This document shows positions 55,203 to 64,000 of a stretch of DNA of 64,000 nucleotides, one piece after another (position 1 is the stretch's first letter; the number at the start of each line of letters is the position of its first letter). The DNA comes from Cordylochernes scorpioides (taxonomy: Eukaryota > Arthropoda > Arachnida > Pseudoscorpiones > Chernetidae): assembly GCA_030710605.1 (NCBI GenBank), contig CP092879.1, positions 46,866,374 through 46,930,373 on the forward strand, in the 5' to 3' direction. The position numbers and the translations under genes are program-made. The notes beneath the pieces are model-generated. The model had not been told where the DNA came from. It searched no databases and saw only the letters and a list, made by a program, of their open reading frames with translations.

Positions 55203-57062
55203 TTTAAACTCGCTAAGAATTGCCTAAGAAAAAATTGTCAAACTTGTCCCTCTCTTAAGAACCATGACACTTTTCAAACAACTAGTTGTAAATTAGTGAA
55301 TACTATATATAAATTAACATGCCAAATTTGTCAACTATCATATATAGGACAAACTTGTAATCCATTAAATATACGAATAAACCTACATAGAAACCACGCT
55401 AAAAAATCAATTGGTAATATATATATGAAAGAACACAATCAATTACATACTTTTAACAACTTTAAGATAGAAATACTAGACATATGTCAAAACAAAAAAC
55501 AACGACTATTATTAGAAAACAACTACATTTATAAACACAACACATTATTCCCTTATGGACTTAACGACGAATTAAACTACACATACAAACCACAAACAGA
55601 AGAAATTTCAACCTATGAAATCAGTTGTAAATACAAAAAAAAAAATGAATTTAAAACTAAACCTAATAAAACTAGAGGTAAAACTACAAATAAATTAGGT
55701 TACATTGAATTTGAAGAATTACTGGACCCAAAACAAATGTACACTAACAACTTCGTCGATAAATTTATTAAAACATTATTTAAACTAAATAATAATAAAT
55801 TTATCAAACTCATAGAATATATTAAAATTCATAATCTGACTAACAGATTAATAGATATCACACACGACATCTTTAAATACAGAAAAATTAAACAAGCTAC
55901 TAATAACATTAATATTATCATTAAATTTAATAACAATTTATTTAATCATATTAAATTTAATGATATTTTTAATAACCAAATCATCAATAATCTTTTCCCT
56001 ATAAAAAATTTAAATTTCAAAACAATCTGGAGATACAACAAAAATATAGGTAATTTAGTTTGCAATTATAACCAATTTATTAATAATTTGGCAAATTTAA
56101 AAAAAATTAAATGTAATTGCAGCAACTATATTGATAAATATAAGTTCTCAGGTCATATATTAACTAGCAATTTTTCTTTCTTAGATCCAGAATATCAAGA
56201 AATTTTAAATAAAGGGTATAAATATATACCTCAAATTAAACACAATTATAATAATACAATTAAATCTATATTAAAAGATATAGATATTTTCATAAATAAA
56301 ACTAGTATAAAATACAGTATTCCAGAATTTACTTTTCTGGAATGGAAACATAATATTAAAAAGGAAATTATAAATTATTATAATAATACACTTAAATACA
56401 CAAAACCTAATTCAGACATTCCTTCTTTTAAAGAAAATATAATTAATTTACAGAAGGACTATATTATCACTCCTATAGATAAATGTTCCAATAATTTATC
56501 TTTAATTTGTAAAAATCTATACCACGATATACTAAAAAAGGAAATTGATAATAATCATAAATACACTTTTGCTAGAACTACAGGCACAAAAATCAAAAAA
56601 GACATCAAAAATGTTGAAAATTCACTAAAAATTTATAATAACCACAAAAATCCAAACATACCAAAGTTCTATATAATTCCTAAACTACACAAAAAACCTA
56701 TTTCTTTCAGAACAATCACATCTGGTATAAATTCAGTCATAAAAAATATTGATATACAATTAGCTTCAACACTACAATTTATTATAAATAAATTAACTAA
56801 TAAATATAATTATAAATTTATCGACTCAAATAAAAAAATCATTAATTATTTAATGAACAATTGGACAAACATTGAAACAGTACACACATTTGACTTTGAG
56901 GACCTATATTCTAAAATAAATTTAAGAGATCTAAATAATAAAATAACCAATTTATTTAATGAATTCATTAATGACAAAACTTTCTACATTAAAATTATTC
57001 ATAACAGATATAAAACATTTAAATTAGATCTTAAAACAGCAAAAACTCTACTGGAAATTTAG
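55203..57062 (+). CDS. GIY-YIG endonuclease / reverse transcriptase of Penelope-like element (truncated)
   Basis: The frame is open from 55203 (after TAA) to the TAG ending at 57062; there is no early ATG, so the start is unknown (a GTG at 55296 is used here for numbering). Upstream Cys (NCLRKNCQTC) precede TIYKLTCQICQLSYIGQT: GIY-YIG with the C-x2-C typical of Penelope endonucleases, R27, H31 and E74. Around residue 270 is KCNCSNYIDKYKFSGHILTS. RT parts follow: TPIDKCSNNLSLICKNLY, KFYIIPKLHKKPISFRTITS (about 456-476) and TFDFEDLYSKI (Asp about 533, motif A). It stops 50 residues later, before the YxDD motif. Extreme Asn/Ile/Lys use, yet no stops in about 620 codons, argues for recent coding function. 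Confidence 0.85.
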   Translation, partial: FKLAKNCLRKNCQTCPSLKNHDTFQTTSCKLVNTIYKLTCQICQLSYIGQTCNPLNIRINLHRNHAKKSIGNIYMKEHNQLHTFNNFKIEILDICQNKKQRLLLENNYIYKHNTLFPYGLNDELNYTYKPQTEEISTYEISCKYKKKNEFKTKPNKTRGKTTNKLGYIEFEELLDPKQMYTNNFVDKFIKTLFKLNNNKFIKLIEYIKIHNLTNRLIDITHDIFKYRKIKQATNNINIIIKFNNNLFNHIKFNDIFNNQIINNLFPIKNLNFKTIWRYNKNIGNLVCNYNQFINNLANLKKIKCNCSNYIDKYKFSGHILTSNFSFLDPEYQEILNKGYKYIPQIKHNYNNTIKSILKDIDIFINKTSIKYSIPEFTFLEWKHNIKKEIINYYNNTLKYTKPNSDIPSFKENIINLQKDYIITPIDKCSNNLSLICKNLYHDILKKEIDNNHKYTFARTTGTKIKKDIKNVENSLKIYNNHKNPNIPKFYIIPKLHKKPISFRTITSGINSVIKNIDIQLASTLQFIINKLTNKYNYKFIDSNKKIINYLMNNWTNIETVHTFDFEDLYSKINLRDLNNKITNLFNEFINDKTFYIKIIHNRYKTFKLDLKTAKTLLEI

Positions 57063-58190
57063 TATCAAACAAGTAAAATATTTCAACAGTATATCAATTA
57101 TAAAATATTTAAAAAAAAAATAAATGGAAATATCCATTTAAGAAATCAACTTTCTATAATTTCTCTTAATTATAACTAATACAAATTTATAATCTTTAAC
57201 AGTTAATTAAACTTTGATTAAATAACTGATTAAAAGATTTTTTCACAAGATTTTTAAAGTGTTATAGTATATAGTTCACTTTGTTTAATCTCCAATTTCT
57301 GGGGAGGAAAATGGAAGTTAAATAAAGGTGAATTTGCACAATTAATAGCTTTATTAAACTCTTATAATTTGCCTTTTTAAAGGAATATTAAAAGATGAAT
57401 AAGTTTTGAATCAGTTATTTTGATATAACTAGCTGTAAAGATTATGAAATTCAACTTTCTTCCCTTTACTATTTTTCCTTTCTTCTTTAATTTTCTTGTT
57501 GTTCAAAAAAATTCTGAATAAATAGTCTAAATTTGAAATGTCCCCCCCTCCCGCCACATGTGTCAGCCAGAAATAGATATTCACAAAGGAGGACGCCGCG
57601 GTCGAGGTAGGTTTACAGTTTGAATTTGTTAACACTTGTATCTGTTATATATGTTCATTTAAATATTTCACTGAAACAACTTAATATTAACACATAAAAT
57701 CCGGTTTAAAAGAGATCTATGACATAATAAAGAAGGGGTGAAATGTCGTTGGACTTTTATCTGAAGATCCCCGGTCCAACAGATCTCTTTTTCCAATTTA
57801 TTTCAATTTAAAGTTTTTTGTGTATGTCTGGTCTACCATTAGGGTTTCAAAACATAATATCCAAACTTATAACAAATGTTAATTCATACTATAGATATAT
57901 TACTAAATACAACTATTTATAATCATATTATAAAATAAAAAAAACCTTTAAAAATCTTAAAAAAAAAAAAATGGATAAAATATAAAATTATAAAAATATA
58001 TATATATATACTAACAATCTTATCTACCTTCTTTTCTAAAAATTTTTTTTTCCCCTTATTATTAGTTTGATTAAAAGTGCATGGTTCTGTCTTTCTCTCT
58101 TTTTTCTAACTATTATATATATTCTCTCTTCGATTATTCTATATATAGGATTAGAGTATGTCTAAATGACGTGTAAAAGCCGATGTAATA
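57063..58190. other. noncoding 3' part of the Penelope-like element
   Basis: No YxDD or other late RT motifs. CTGGTCTACCATTAGGG at about 57830 could encode SGLPLG, resembling RT motif 4, but nothing else fits. 57566-57606 (GCCAGAAATAGATATTCAC...CGCGGTCGAG|GTAGGT) has splice-like borders; exon status is unsupported. Confidence 0.45.
57708..57791. other. structured segment: nested stems and possible pseudoknot
   Basis: AAAAGAGATCT (57708-57718) pairs perfectly with AGATCTCTTTT (57781-57791). GTTGGAC (57748-57754) pairs with GTCCAAC (57774-57780), directly next to the outer stem. GGGG (57735-57738) can pair with CCCC (57769-57772) in the loop. CTGAAGA and GAAA occur in the loops, but no complete hammerhead can be drawn. 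Confidence 0.6.
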
Positions 58191-58393
58191 GACGTTACGT
58201 TGTTAATTTTTATTGTTATTAATTATAAATATATAATTAACTTGAGGATGTATTAGAAGTAAAGGATTTTTTTTTCTCTCTCTATCTACAAATTAATAAC
58301 ATTTTACAAATTTTATAATTTGAATTTAAATGATCATAATAGTGAAGATAATCTTAATACAAAACTGGACTATAAAATTAAATAACTATTTAT

Positions 58394-58400
<7 letters not shown>
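58191..58400 (+). repeat. right terminal repeat (pLTR-like) of the Penelope-like element
   Basis: Same 210 bp as the left repeat, followed by (TA)n to about 58465. Confidence 0.93.

Positions 58401-58465
<65 letters not shown>
58401..58465. repeat. (TA)n tract
   Basis: Uninterrupted TA repeat, matching the tract at about 54387-54442 on the other side of the Penelope-like element; probably the split target. Confidence 0.95.
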
Positions 58466-58470
<5 letters not shown>

Positions 58471-58496
58471 TTATATATAATGATGTTTATGATGCA

Positions 58497-58822
58497 TTAT
58501 CGCGCCATCTGTTATCAAAATTCGAAACTATTATAGACGCGTATGATTCTTTTTAAAAATAAACAATTTCTACTGCCCTTATTGCAATGGAAAAATTACC
58601 CATTCAAAGAATCTAGCATCAGTATCACTATAAAAGGAAGTTAAAAAAATGCAATATAACAGCGGTATGGTAGATTAAACTGGCGAAACCGCTAGGAGGG
58701 TTCACCACTGATGAGCCAGGCCCTCCCATTAATTTTTCCATTGCAGTAAGGACAGTAAAAATTGTTTATTTTTAAAAAGAATCATACGCGTCTATAATAG
58801 TTTCGAATTTTGATAATGATGT
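58497..58822. mobile_element. CCTCCCAGCGG-family TIR element, complete
   Basis: TCAAAATTCGAAACTATTAT, AGACGCGTATGATTCTTTTT on the left and their inverse on the right. Inside are CTGCCCTTATTGCAATGG and CCATTGCAGTAAGGACAG inverted, so it folds on itself around GAATCTAGCATCAG. Length about 326 bp, noncoding. Confidence 0.85.
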
Positions 58823-59372
58823 TTAAAGTGACTCACACAATGATGAGATTATACTATATTACACCCAGAGGGAGTAGAAAAAAAGAGTAATATTGCTCAA
58901 ATTTAACTTCTTATGATACGTAATGAATGGCTTCAATTTGGAGATCTAAAAATAGTTAAAGTTAATTTCTTATGATTTTCCAAATATTTTGTCTATGTAA
59001 GAGCTTGTACATTTATACCAAGTTTTATGGTATTTCAGCAGTTCCTTCTGGGTAGACGAATTTCTATCTCTAGTAATGTTTGTTAGATTTATGGAAGAAA
59101 ACCTAGTACTTCATTCAACAGCGTGACTTGGATTAATCCCGGGTTGCTAGGCGACCTTTGTATCGAATTGATATAAAGAAATTGGAATTTGTTTACTACC
59201 TTAAACCGTGTATTTTGCGATCTATGGATACCCTCCTGAAGTCTGTTATTACCACATGACAGTTGAGTATTGTCATTTTCTTAAAAGTTATATAAAATAC
59301 TAAACTATTAATACAATAACCAGCTCAATCCACAGTTCAACAACACATAGTATTGAGGATGGAATTAGAGTA
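58823..59372. other. no gene recognised
   Basis: Unique AT-rich intronic DNA. Confidence 0.45.
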
Positions 59373-59950
59373 TTATTTCAAGTATAGATTATATAAGCAA
59401 CAACAACAATAGTCTTTATTAAGACCTTTTGGTTTTATAAATATTTTCCAATTATACATACACAAAGCTTTATTAAGACCACTGGTCTTATACAGATTCA
59501 TCACAGGAAGAAAGGAATCATAGATGGAGCTCCTGTACTCCAGGCAGCGCAGCACCCAACAACAGCCTACAGGTCCGACGCATGTCCAATGGCCACACGT
59601 TCTTTCGTGCCTACGTCATGGTTAGCAAATCACTGAACAGGGTAGTGTGGAATCAGCCGTGTTCTAGTCTTCGCTTTCCTCGTCCAAATGGACCACGGCA
59701 TTCGGCGATTCTATTAATCTCCTCAGAACGTTGATTGTTTTCCGAGTATAAGAAGATATGTATAGAAATAACAGTAATAGTAACAATAATCAGTAATGTT
59801 ATTTACAATGTATCAAATAGGAAGAAAGAAAGGGCTTGGCATAAACTTATATGCATGCAGTCGAGACAACAGTCTCCAAGTCCGACGCATGTCCAATGTC
59901 CACACGTTCCTTCGTGCATTCGTCATGGTTAGCGAAACACTAAAAAGGCT
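59373..59950. repeat. dispersed repeat with internal duplicate
   Basis: GGTCCGACGCATGTCCAATG, CACACGTTCTTTCGTGC and CGTCATGGTTAGC occur at about 59570-59630 and again at 59880-59935. CTTTATTAAGACC...TTATACAGATTCATCACAGG matches 5850-5910. Possibly a LINE or gene 3' end, with no convincing domain. Confidence 0.5.
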
Positions 59951-59959
59951 AAACTAACA

Positions 59960-60210
59960 TCTACTTATATAATTGCCTTATTCTGTCTGTGTGAAGTTCA
60001 CTGTGTGAAGTTCACGGATAGATTTTGGTCAGAATGGATAAAATAAAAAAAGTGTCAAGGGATGGGAATCGAACCCACGACCTTCCGCTTACCGGGCAGA
60101 TGCCATGACCACTAGGCCACATGACCACAATTTATAATTGTAACAAATAGTATTTGAATCAAAACATTCAATCGGGTAAAACACGGGCGTTGCCCGGGTC
60201 ATTCGGCTAG
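59960..60210 (+). mobile_element. 251-bp Helitron containing a tRNA-like segment
   Basis: 5' TCTACTTATATAATTGCC after A59959. The 3' end has hairpin CGGGCGTTGCCCG, TCATTCGG and CTAG (60207-60210) before T60211. The 5' 30 bp matches the Helitron at 25927 and the 3' 80 bp matches 52447. It carries a tRNA-like sequence on the minus strand. Confidence 0.88.
60054..60125 (-). pseudogene. tRNA-like sequence inside Helitron
   Basis: Minus strand: GTCATGTGGCCTAGTGGTCA (D-arm/box A), TCTGC-CCGGTAA-GCGGA anticodon arm (GGT at 34-36 would read Thr), GTGGG-TTCGATT-CCCAT T-arm (box B GGTTCGATT). The acceptor stem pairs poorly and position 33 is C, not T. It is a degenerate tRNA or SINE head, not a working gene; the identity is tentative. 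Confidence 0.6.
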
Positions 60211-60550
60211 TATTTACATAAATGCTTAACGATAATATTATGTGCCAAAAACGACTGTGAAAACCGACAAATATTGATGAAATTTATCAGATTGGTATTG
60301 CAAAGTCCTTAATTCGATATTTCCTGACAATTCCGGAACTAGATAACTATCTTCTGCAACAGGTGAAGGATTAATTTATTACCTCATCCTGTAATTCTCT
60401 GCTAATTGTCTTGGAGTAGTTTGAAGTCTGAACGGTACGTTGGTTAGTTATCATGGCTATAAACAACATTATATAGGTATAGTATATTATTCTATAGCAA
60501 ACTTTTTTTAAATTTTATAAACAGATTCATTATTATATCTATATTTTCGG

Positions 60551-60719
60551 TTCCAAAATCACTTTATTAGGTACCGCTCAAAAAGAGCAACCTAGTTTAT
60601 GATAATTGCAACAATGAATAATATGTGAAGGTTATTCACATATTAAACAAAATGTTAACGCTGGATTCAATCCCGGTTCATGGCTGTTGGGAATCGAGGG
60701 TGTTACTCACTCGTAAACC
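60551..60719 (-). mobile_element. second tRNA-like SINE family
   Basis: Minus strand TTACGAGTGAGTAACACC, CGATTCCCAACAGCCATG, box B-like GGGATTGAATCC, then AACCTTCACATATTATTC and GGTACCTAATAAAGTG. Same element as 17612. Confidence 0.75.
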
Positions 60720-62074
60720 TACGTTTTATATCTCTATTTTGATGCATGTTAAACTCTCCTCAATACATTTCTGGTATTTTATAAATTTTAATTCATTTTT
60801 TTCATTGAATAAATTTTACTATATCATTCTGAGATTTGTCTTTCCTAATTTTATACGTGACAATATATATTATTCTCTATGAAAAGATTTTTAATTTAGA
60901 TATTTTATTTTGATACACTGTAAAATTTTCTTATTGTTTCTCTGTTATTTTATTAGTTTTAATTTGATTTTACTTTAAATGTGTAATTCTGAGGTTTTTT
61001 CCCCTAATTTTCCACGTGACAATATTATTTTCAATATAAACGACACTTCATTCTATATTTATGTTTATATTTATATTTTACATTATAAATGAGTAGTTTC
61101 CTCCTTTTTTATTTCTTATTCCGACATTTTGGCGAGAGAGAGTCGATGTCTCAATTTTAAAGGAAAACTATTTTAAATAAGGCTTAGACCGTATCGGCTA
61201 TTTATAAATGTTCACTCATAAATTGGCGACAAGAAAGCCTAATAAAAATAGTTTTATTAAATACGAATTTTATATTGCCACAAGGAAAATTAGGAAAGAC
61301 AAACTTCAGGATGGCACAGCAATTTATTTAAGGCAAGAACAAACTATGAATGATAAACAAAAGATAAGCAATGAGGGAAGTTTACAGAGTAGCAAAATAT
61401 AAACATAGAAAAATGATACTCTTTTAATAAAATAATAAATACTTTGCTACAATATTATTACTTATAAGAAATAATCATGTTTTAAATTCTATATTTTGTT
61501 AAATAATCATTTTTAACACAAACTTTTGGAATTCTTGTGTCTTATCTGTCAGGACAATATATAAAAACATGAAAATTGAAGTAAATATGTGCGATGATCT
61601 AATGAAAGTAAAAAAAGCGATAGGTACTTGGATGGTAAAATTGGGACGTGGCTGCGAACTTAAACTTTCAGTCACGTCTCGTGGAAGGAAACAATTATAG
61701 GCAGTAGTGGGTTCAGCACCTACCCATCGTTTTAATCTTGGAGTAATTCTTCTGCGATATTATAAACATAATTAACTATTTACTTAATTATTTCTCGTTC
61801 TATAGGAATAATAGTTTGGTGGTCTAAACTATAGTATTCAATTACCACAATTCGGGTTAGATCTATGTATTGGAGCAGTTTGTGATAAGAGGATTTTAAT
61901 TTTTCTCAATGGTTTGAGTGATTCTTGTACAAATTCAGATCTAGATTCTGGAACTGTTGAGTTGTTTCTATAGATATAGCTATGTGATGTACTTATAGTG
62001 TAAGTATATCGCAAATTCAGTCATTCTGGCATAATTCCCGCCTCAGATTCCGGCATCTTGTGGTGTAATTAAGT
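60720..62074. other. AT-rich LMO intron, nothing recognised
   Basis: No repeats, TIRs or supported frames seen. 61210-61400 has a short open frame of ordinary composition without homology. Confidence 0.45.
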
Positions 62075-64000
62075 AGTGTATCCTCCTCCATCAGTGCCTT
62101 CCTCTACTGAGGGTGGGCCACATGGTCTCTCCATATCTCCCTCCTTCAGTGCCTTCCTCTACTGAGGGTGAACAACATGGTCTCTCCATATCTCCCTCCT
62201 TCAGTGCCTTCTTCTACTGAGGGTGAGCCACATGGTATCTCCATATCTTCCTCCTTCAGTTTCTTCCTCTACTGAGGGTGAGCCACATGGTCTCTCCATA
62301 TCTCCCTCCTTCAGTGCCTTCCTCTACTGAGGGTGAGCCACATGGTCTCTCCATATCTTCCTCCTTCAGTTTCTTCCTCTACTGAGGGTGAGCCACATGG
62401 TATCTCCATATCTTCCTCCTTCAGTTTCTTCCTCTACTGAGGGTGAGCCACATGGTCTCTCCATATCTCCCTCCTTCAGTGCCTTCCTCTACTGAGGGTG
62501 AGCCACATGGTCTCTCCATATCTCCCTCCTTCAGTGCCTTCTTCTACTGAGGGTGAGCCACATGGTATCTCCATATCTTCCTCCTTCAGTTTCTTCCTCT
62601 ACTGAGGGTGAGCCACATGGTCTCTCCATATCTCCCTCCTTCAGTGCCTTCCTCTACTGAGGGTGGGCCACATGGTCTCTCCATATCTCCCTCCTTCAGT
62701 GCCTTCTTCTACTGAGGGTGAGCCACATGGTATCTCCATATCTTCCTCCTTCAGTTTCTTCCTCTACTGAGGGTGGGCCACATGGTCTCTCCATATCTCC
62801 CTTCTTCAGTGCCTTCTTCTACTGAGGGTGGGCCACATGGTCTCTCCATATCTTCCTCCTTCAGTTTCTTCCTCTACTGAGGGTGAGCCACATGGTATCT
62901 CCATATCTCCCTCCTTCAGTGCCTTCCTCTACTGAGGGTGAACCACATGGTCTCTCCATATCTCCCTCCTTCAGTGCCTTCTTCTACTGAGGGTGGGCCA
63001 CATGGTATCTCCATATCTTCCTCCTTCAGTTTCTTCCTCTACTGAGGGTGAGCCACATGGTCTCTCCATATCTCCCTCCTTCAGTTTCTTCCTCTACTGA
63101 GGGTGGACCACATGGTCTCTCCATATCTCCCTCCTTCAGTGCTTTCCTCTACTAAGGGTGGACCACATGGTCTATTCATATCTCCCTCCTTCAGTGCTTT
63201 CCTCTACTGAGGGTGGACCACATGGTCTATGCATATCTCCTTCCTTCAGTGCTTTCCTCTACTGAGGGTGGATCACATGGTCTCTCCATATCTCCCTCCT
63301 TCAGTGCTTACCTCTACTGAGGGTGGACCACATGGTCTCTTCATATCTCCCTCCTTCAGTGCTTTCCTCAACTGAGGGTGGACCACATGGTCTCTTCATA
63401 TCTCCCTCCTTCAGTGCTTTCCTCTACTGAAGGTGGGCCACATGGTCTACGCATATCTCCTTTCTTCAGTGCTTTCCTCTACTGAGGGTGGACCACATGG
63501 TCTCTCCATATCTCCCTCCTTCAGTGCCTTCTTCTACTGAGGGTGAGCCACATGGTCTCTCCATATCTCCCTCCTTCAGTGCCTTCCTCTACTGAGGGTG
63601 GGCCACATGGTATCTCCCTATCTCCCTCCTTCAGTGCCTTCCTCTACTGAGGGTGAGCCACATGGTCTCTCCATATCTCCCTCCTTCAGTTCCTTCCTCT
63701 ACTGAGGGTAGGCCACATGGTATCTCCATATCTCCCTCCTTCAGTGCCTTCCTCTACTGAGGGTGGGCCACATGGTCTCTCTATATCTCCCTCCTTCAGT
63801 TCCTTCCTCTACTGAGGGTGGGCCACATGGCCTCTTCATATCTCCCTCCTTTAGTGCTTTCCTCTACTGAGGGTGGGCCACATGGTCTCTCCATATCTCC
63901 CTCCTTCAATGTCTTCCTCTACTGAGGGTAAGCCACATGATCTCTCCATATCTCCCTCCTTCAATGCCTTCCTCTACTGAGGTTGGGCCAAATGGCGTCT
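62075..64000. repeat. 55-bp satellite running off the right edge (about 35 units)
   Basis: Unit CTCCATATCTCCCTCCTTCA, GTGCCTTCCTCTACTGAGGG, TGAGCCACATGGTCT, spaced exactly 55 bp. TTCAGT...ACTGAGG in each unit can pair. Two main variants (CTTCCTCCTTCAGTTTCTTC and CTCCCTCCTTCAGTGCCTTC) alternate in blocks, implying multi-unit duplication. Confidence 0.97.

Larger units (their letters stand above)
54444..58400 (+). mobile_element. Penelope-like element with N-terminal GIY-YIG endonuclease
   Basis: A 3.96-kb unit is bounded by identical 210-bp direct repeats (54444-54653 and 58191-58400), each abutting a long (TA)n tract. It encodes a long AT-rich frame with GIY-YIG then reverse-transcriptase motifs. 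In canonical Penelope elements the endonuclease is C-terminal; EN-first elements (the Naiad/Chlamys group) are a described permuted clade. RT motifs beyond the third are missing and the 3' part (57063-58190) is noncoding, so this copy is defective although its repeats are identical, suggesting a recent insertion. Confidence 0.85.

Noticed and set aside
57566..57606. Micro-exon between GTGTCAG and GTAGGT
   Set aside because: Splice-like borders only; the 13-residue peptide fits neither the LMO second LIM domain nor an RT motif, and it lies inside the Penelope-like element.
57826..57850. RT motif 4 (GLPLG) of the Penelope-like element
   Set aside because: Five residues only, 770 bp beyond the stop, with no flanking motif; could be chance.
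59373..59950. LINE C-terminal domain
   Set aside because: Some residues (WN, FRAYVMVS) recall LINE ends, but no zinc or RT motif supports it; left as an unclassified repeat.
60054..60125. Functional tRNA-Thr gene
   Set aside because: Poor acceptor-stem pairing, C at position 33, and location inside a Helitron; treated as a tRNA-like pseudogene.

Overview
This is AT-rich, intron-bearing animal nuclear DNA, and almost all of it is repeats. Two host genes can be recognised, both on the + strand and both encoding LIM-domain proteins. The first is a two-LIM muscle LIM / cysteine-and-glycine-rich protein (CSRP/MLP type). Its last four visible exons are at 5291-5467, 6358-6508, 11651-11747 and 15554-15627, so its 5' end lies before the window. 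The second is an LMO1/LMO3/Beadex-type LIM-only protein. Its first LIM exon is at 43235-43416, and its remaining exons must lie beyond 64000. Exon phases join cleanly (phase 2, phase 0, phase 1), and the splice sites and zinc-ligand patterns support both calls. The species cannot be named from this window. An invertebrate is the best guess, from protein style and repeat content.

The rest is a layered record of mobile elements. DNA elements include two pogo/Tigger-like MITE families (ends CAGTAGAACC and CAGTTAAACC), a Tc1/mariner-like MITE (ends ACACTCATGGACAAAAC), a mariner-type MITE (ends AAGGTTGTCCC), hAT-like MITEs (CAGGGGTCRGCAA) and several long-hairpin (foldback) families. Retroelements include a tRNA-derived SINE with at least nine copies, a second tRNA-like SINE, RNase-H-bearing LINE relics, a Gypsy-type LTR fragment primed by tRNA-Leu, a U6 snRNA retropseudogene with a 14-bp target duplication, and a 4-kb Penelope-like element. 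At least five Helitron ends or whole Helitrons are visible; four whole ones sit between A and T.

Layout: 1-5 kb holds MITEs, a 56-bp satellite and LINE relics. 5-16 kb is the MLP gene, with introns full of SINEs and foldbacks. 17-21.9 kb holds MITEs, a nested Helitron and the U6 pseudogene. 22-25 kb is a 66-bp satellite interrupted by an LTR fragment. 25.9-26.7 kb is a Helitron with its own 73-bp array. 27-34 kb carries several short tandem arrays and MITEs. 34.26-40.89 kb is a 6.6-kb Helitron containing about 5.9 kb of a 22-bp repeat and a Rep N-terminal relic. It is inserted precisely inside a mariner-like MITE. 41-47 kb is the LMO exon and its flanks, with a MITE whose terminal unit has expanded into a satellite. 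47.5-49.7 kb is a large inverted repeat. 49.8-51.5 kb is a 56-bp hairpin satellite. 54.4-58.4 kb is a Penelope-like element with its GIY-YIG endonuclease placed before the reverse transcriptase, bounded by identical 210-bp repeats. A 55-bp satellite runs off the right edge.

The most unusual signals are (a) the Helitron with the giant minisatellite and its recoverable empty site, (b) the permuted Penelope-like element, and (c) a foldback family that makes 10-13 bp target duplications and carries a hammerhead-like core (CTGANGA, stem, GAAAC). All family calls were made by eye; no database search was possible.
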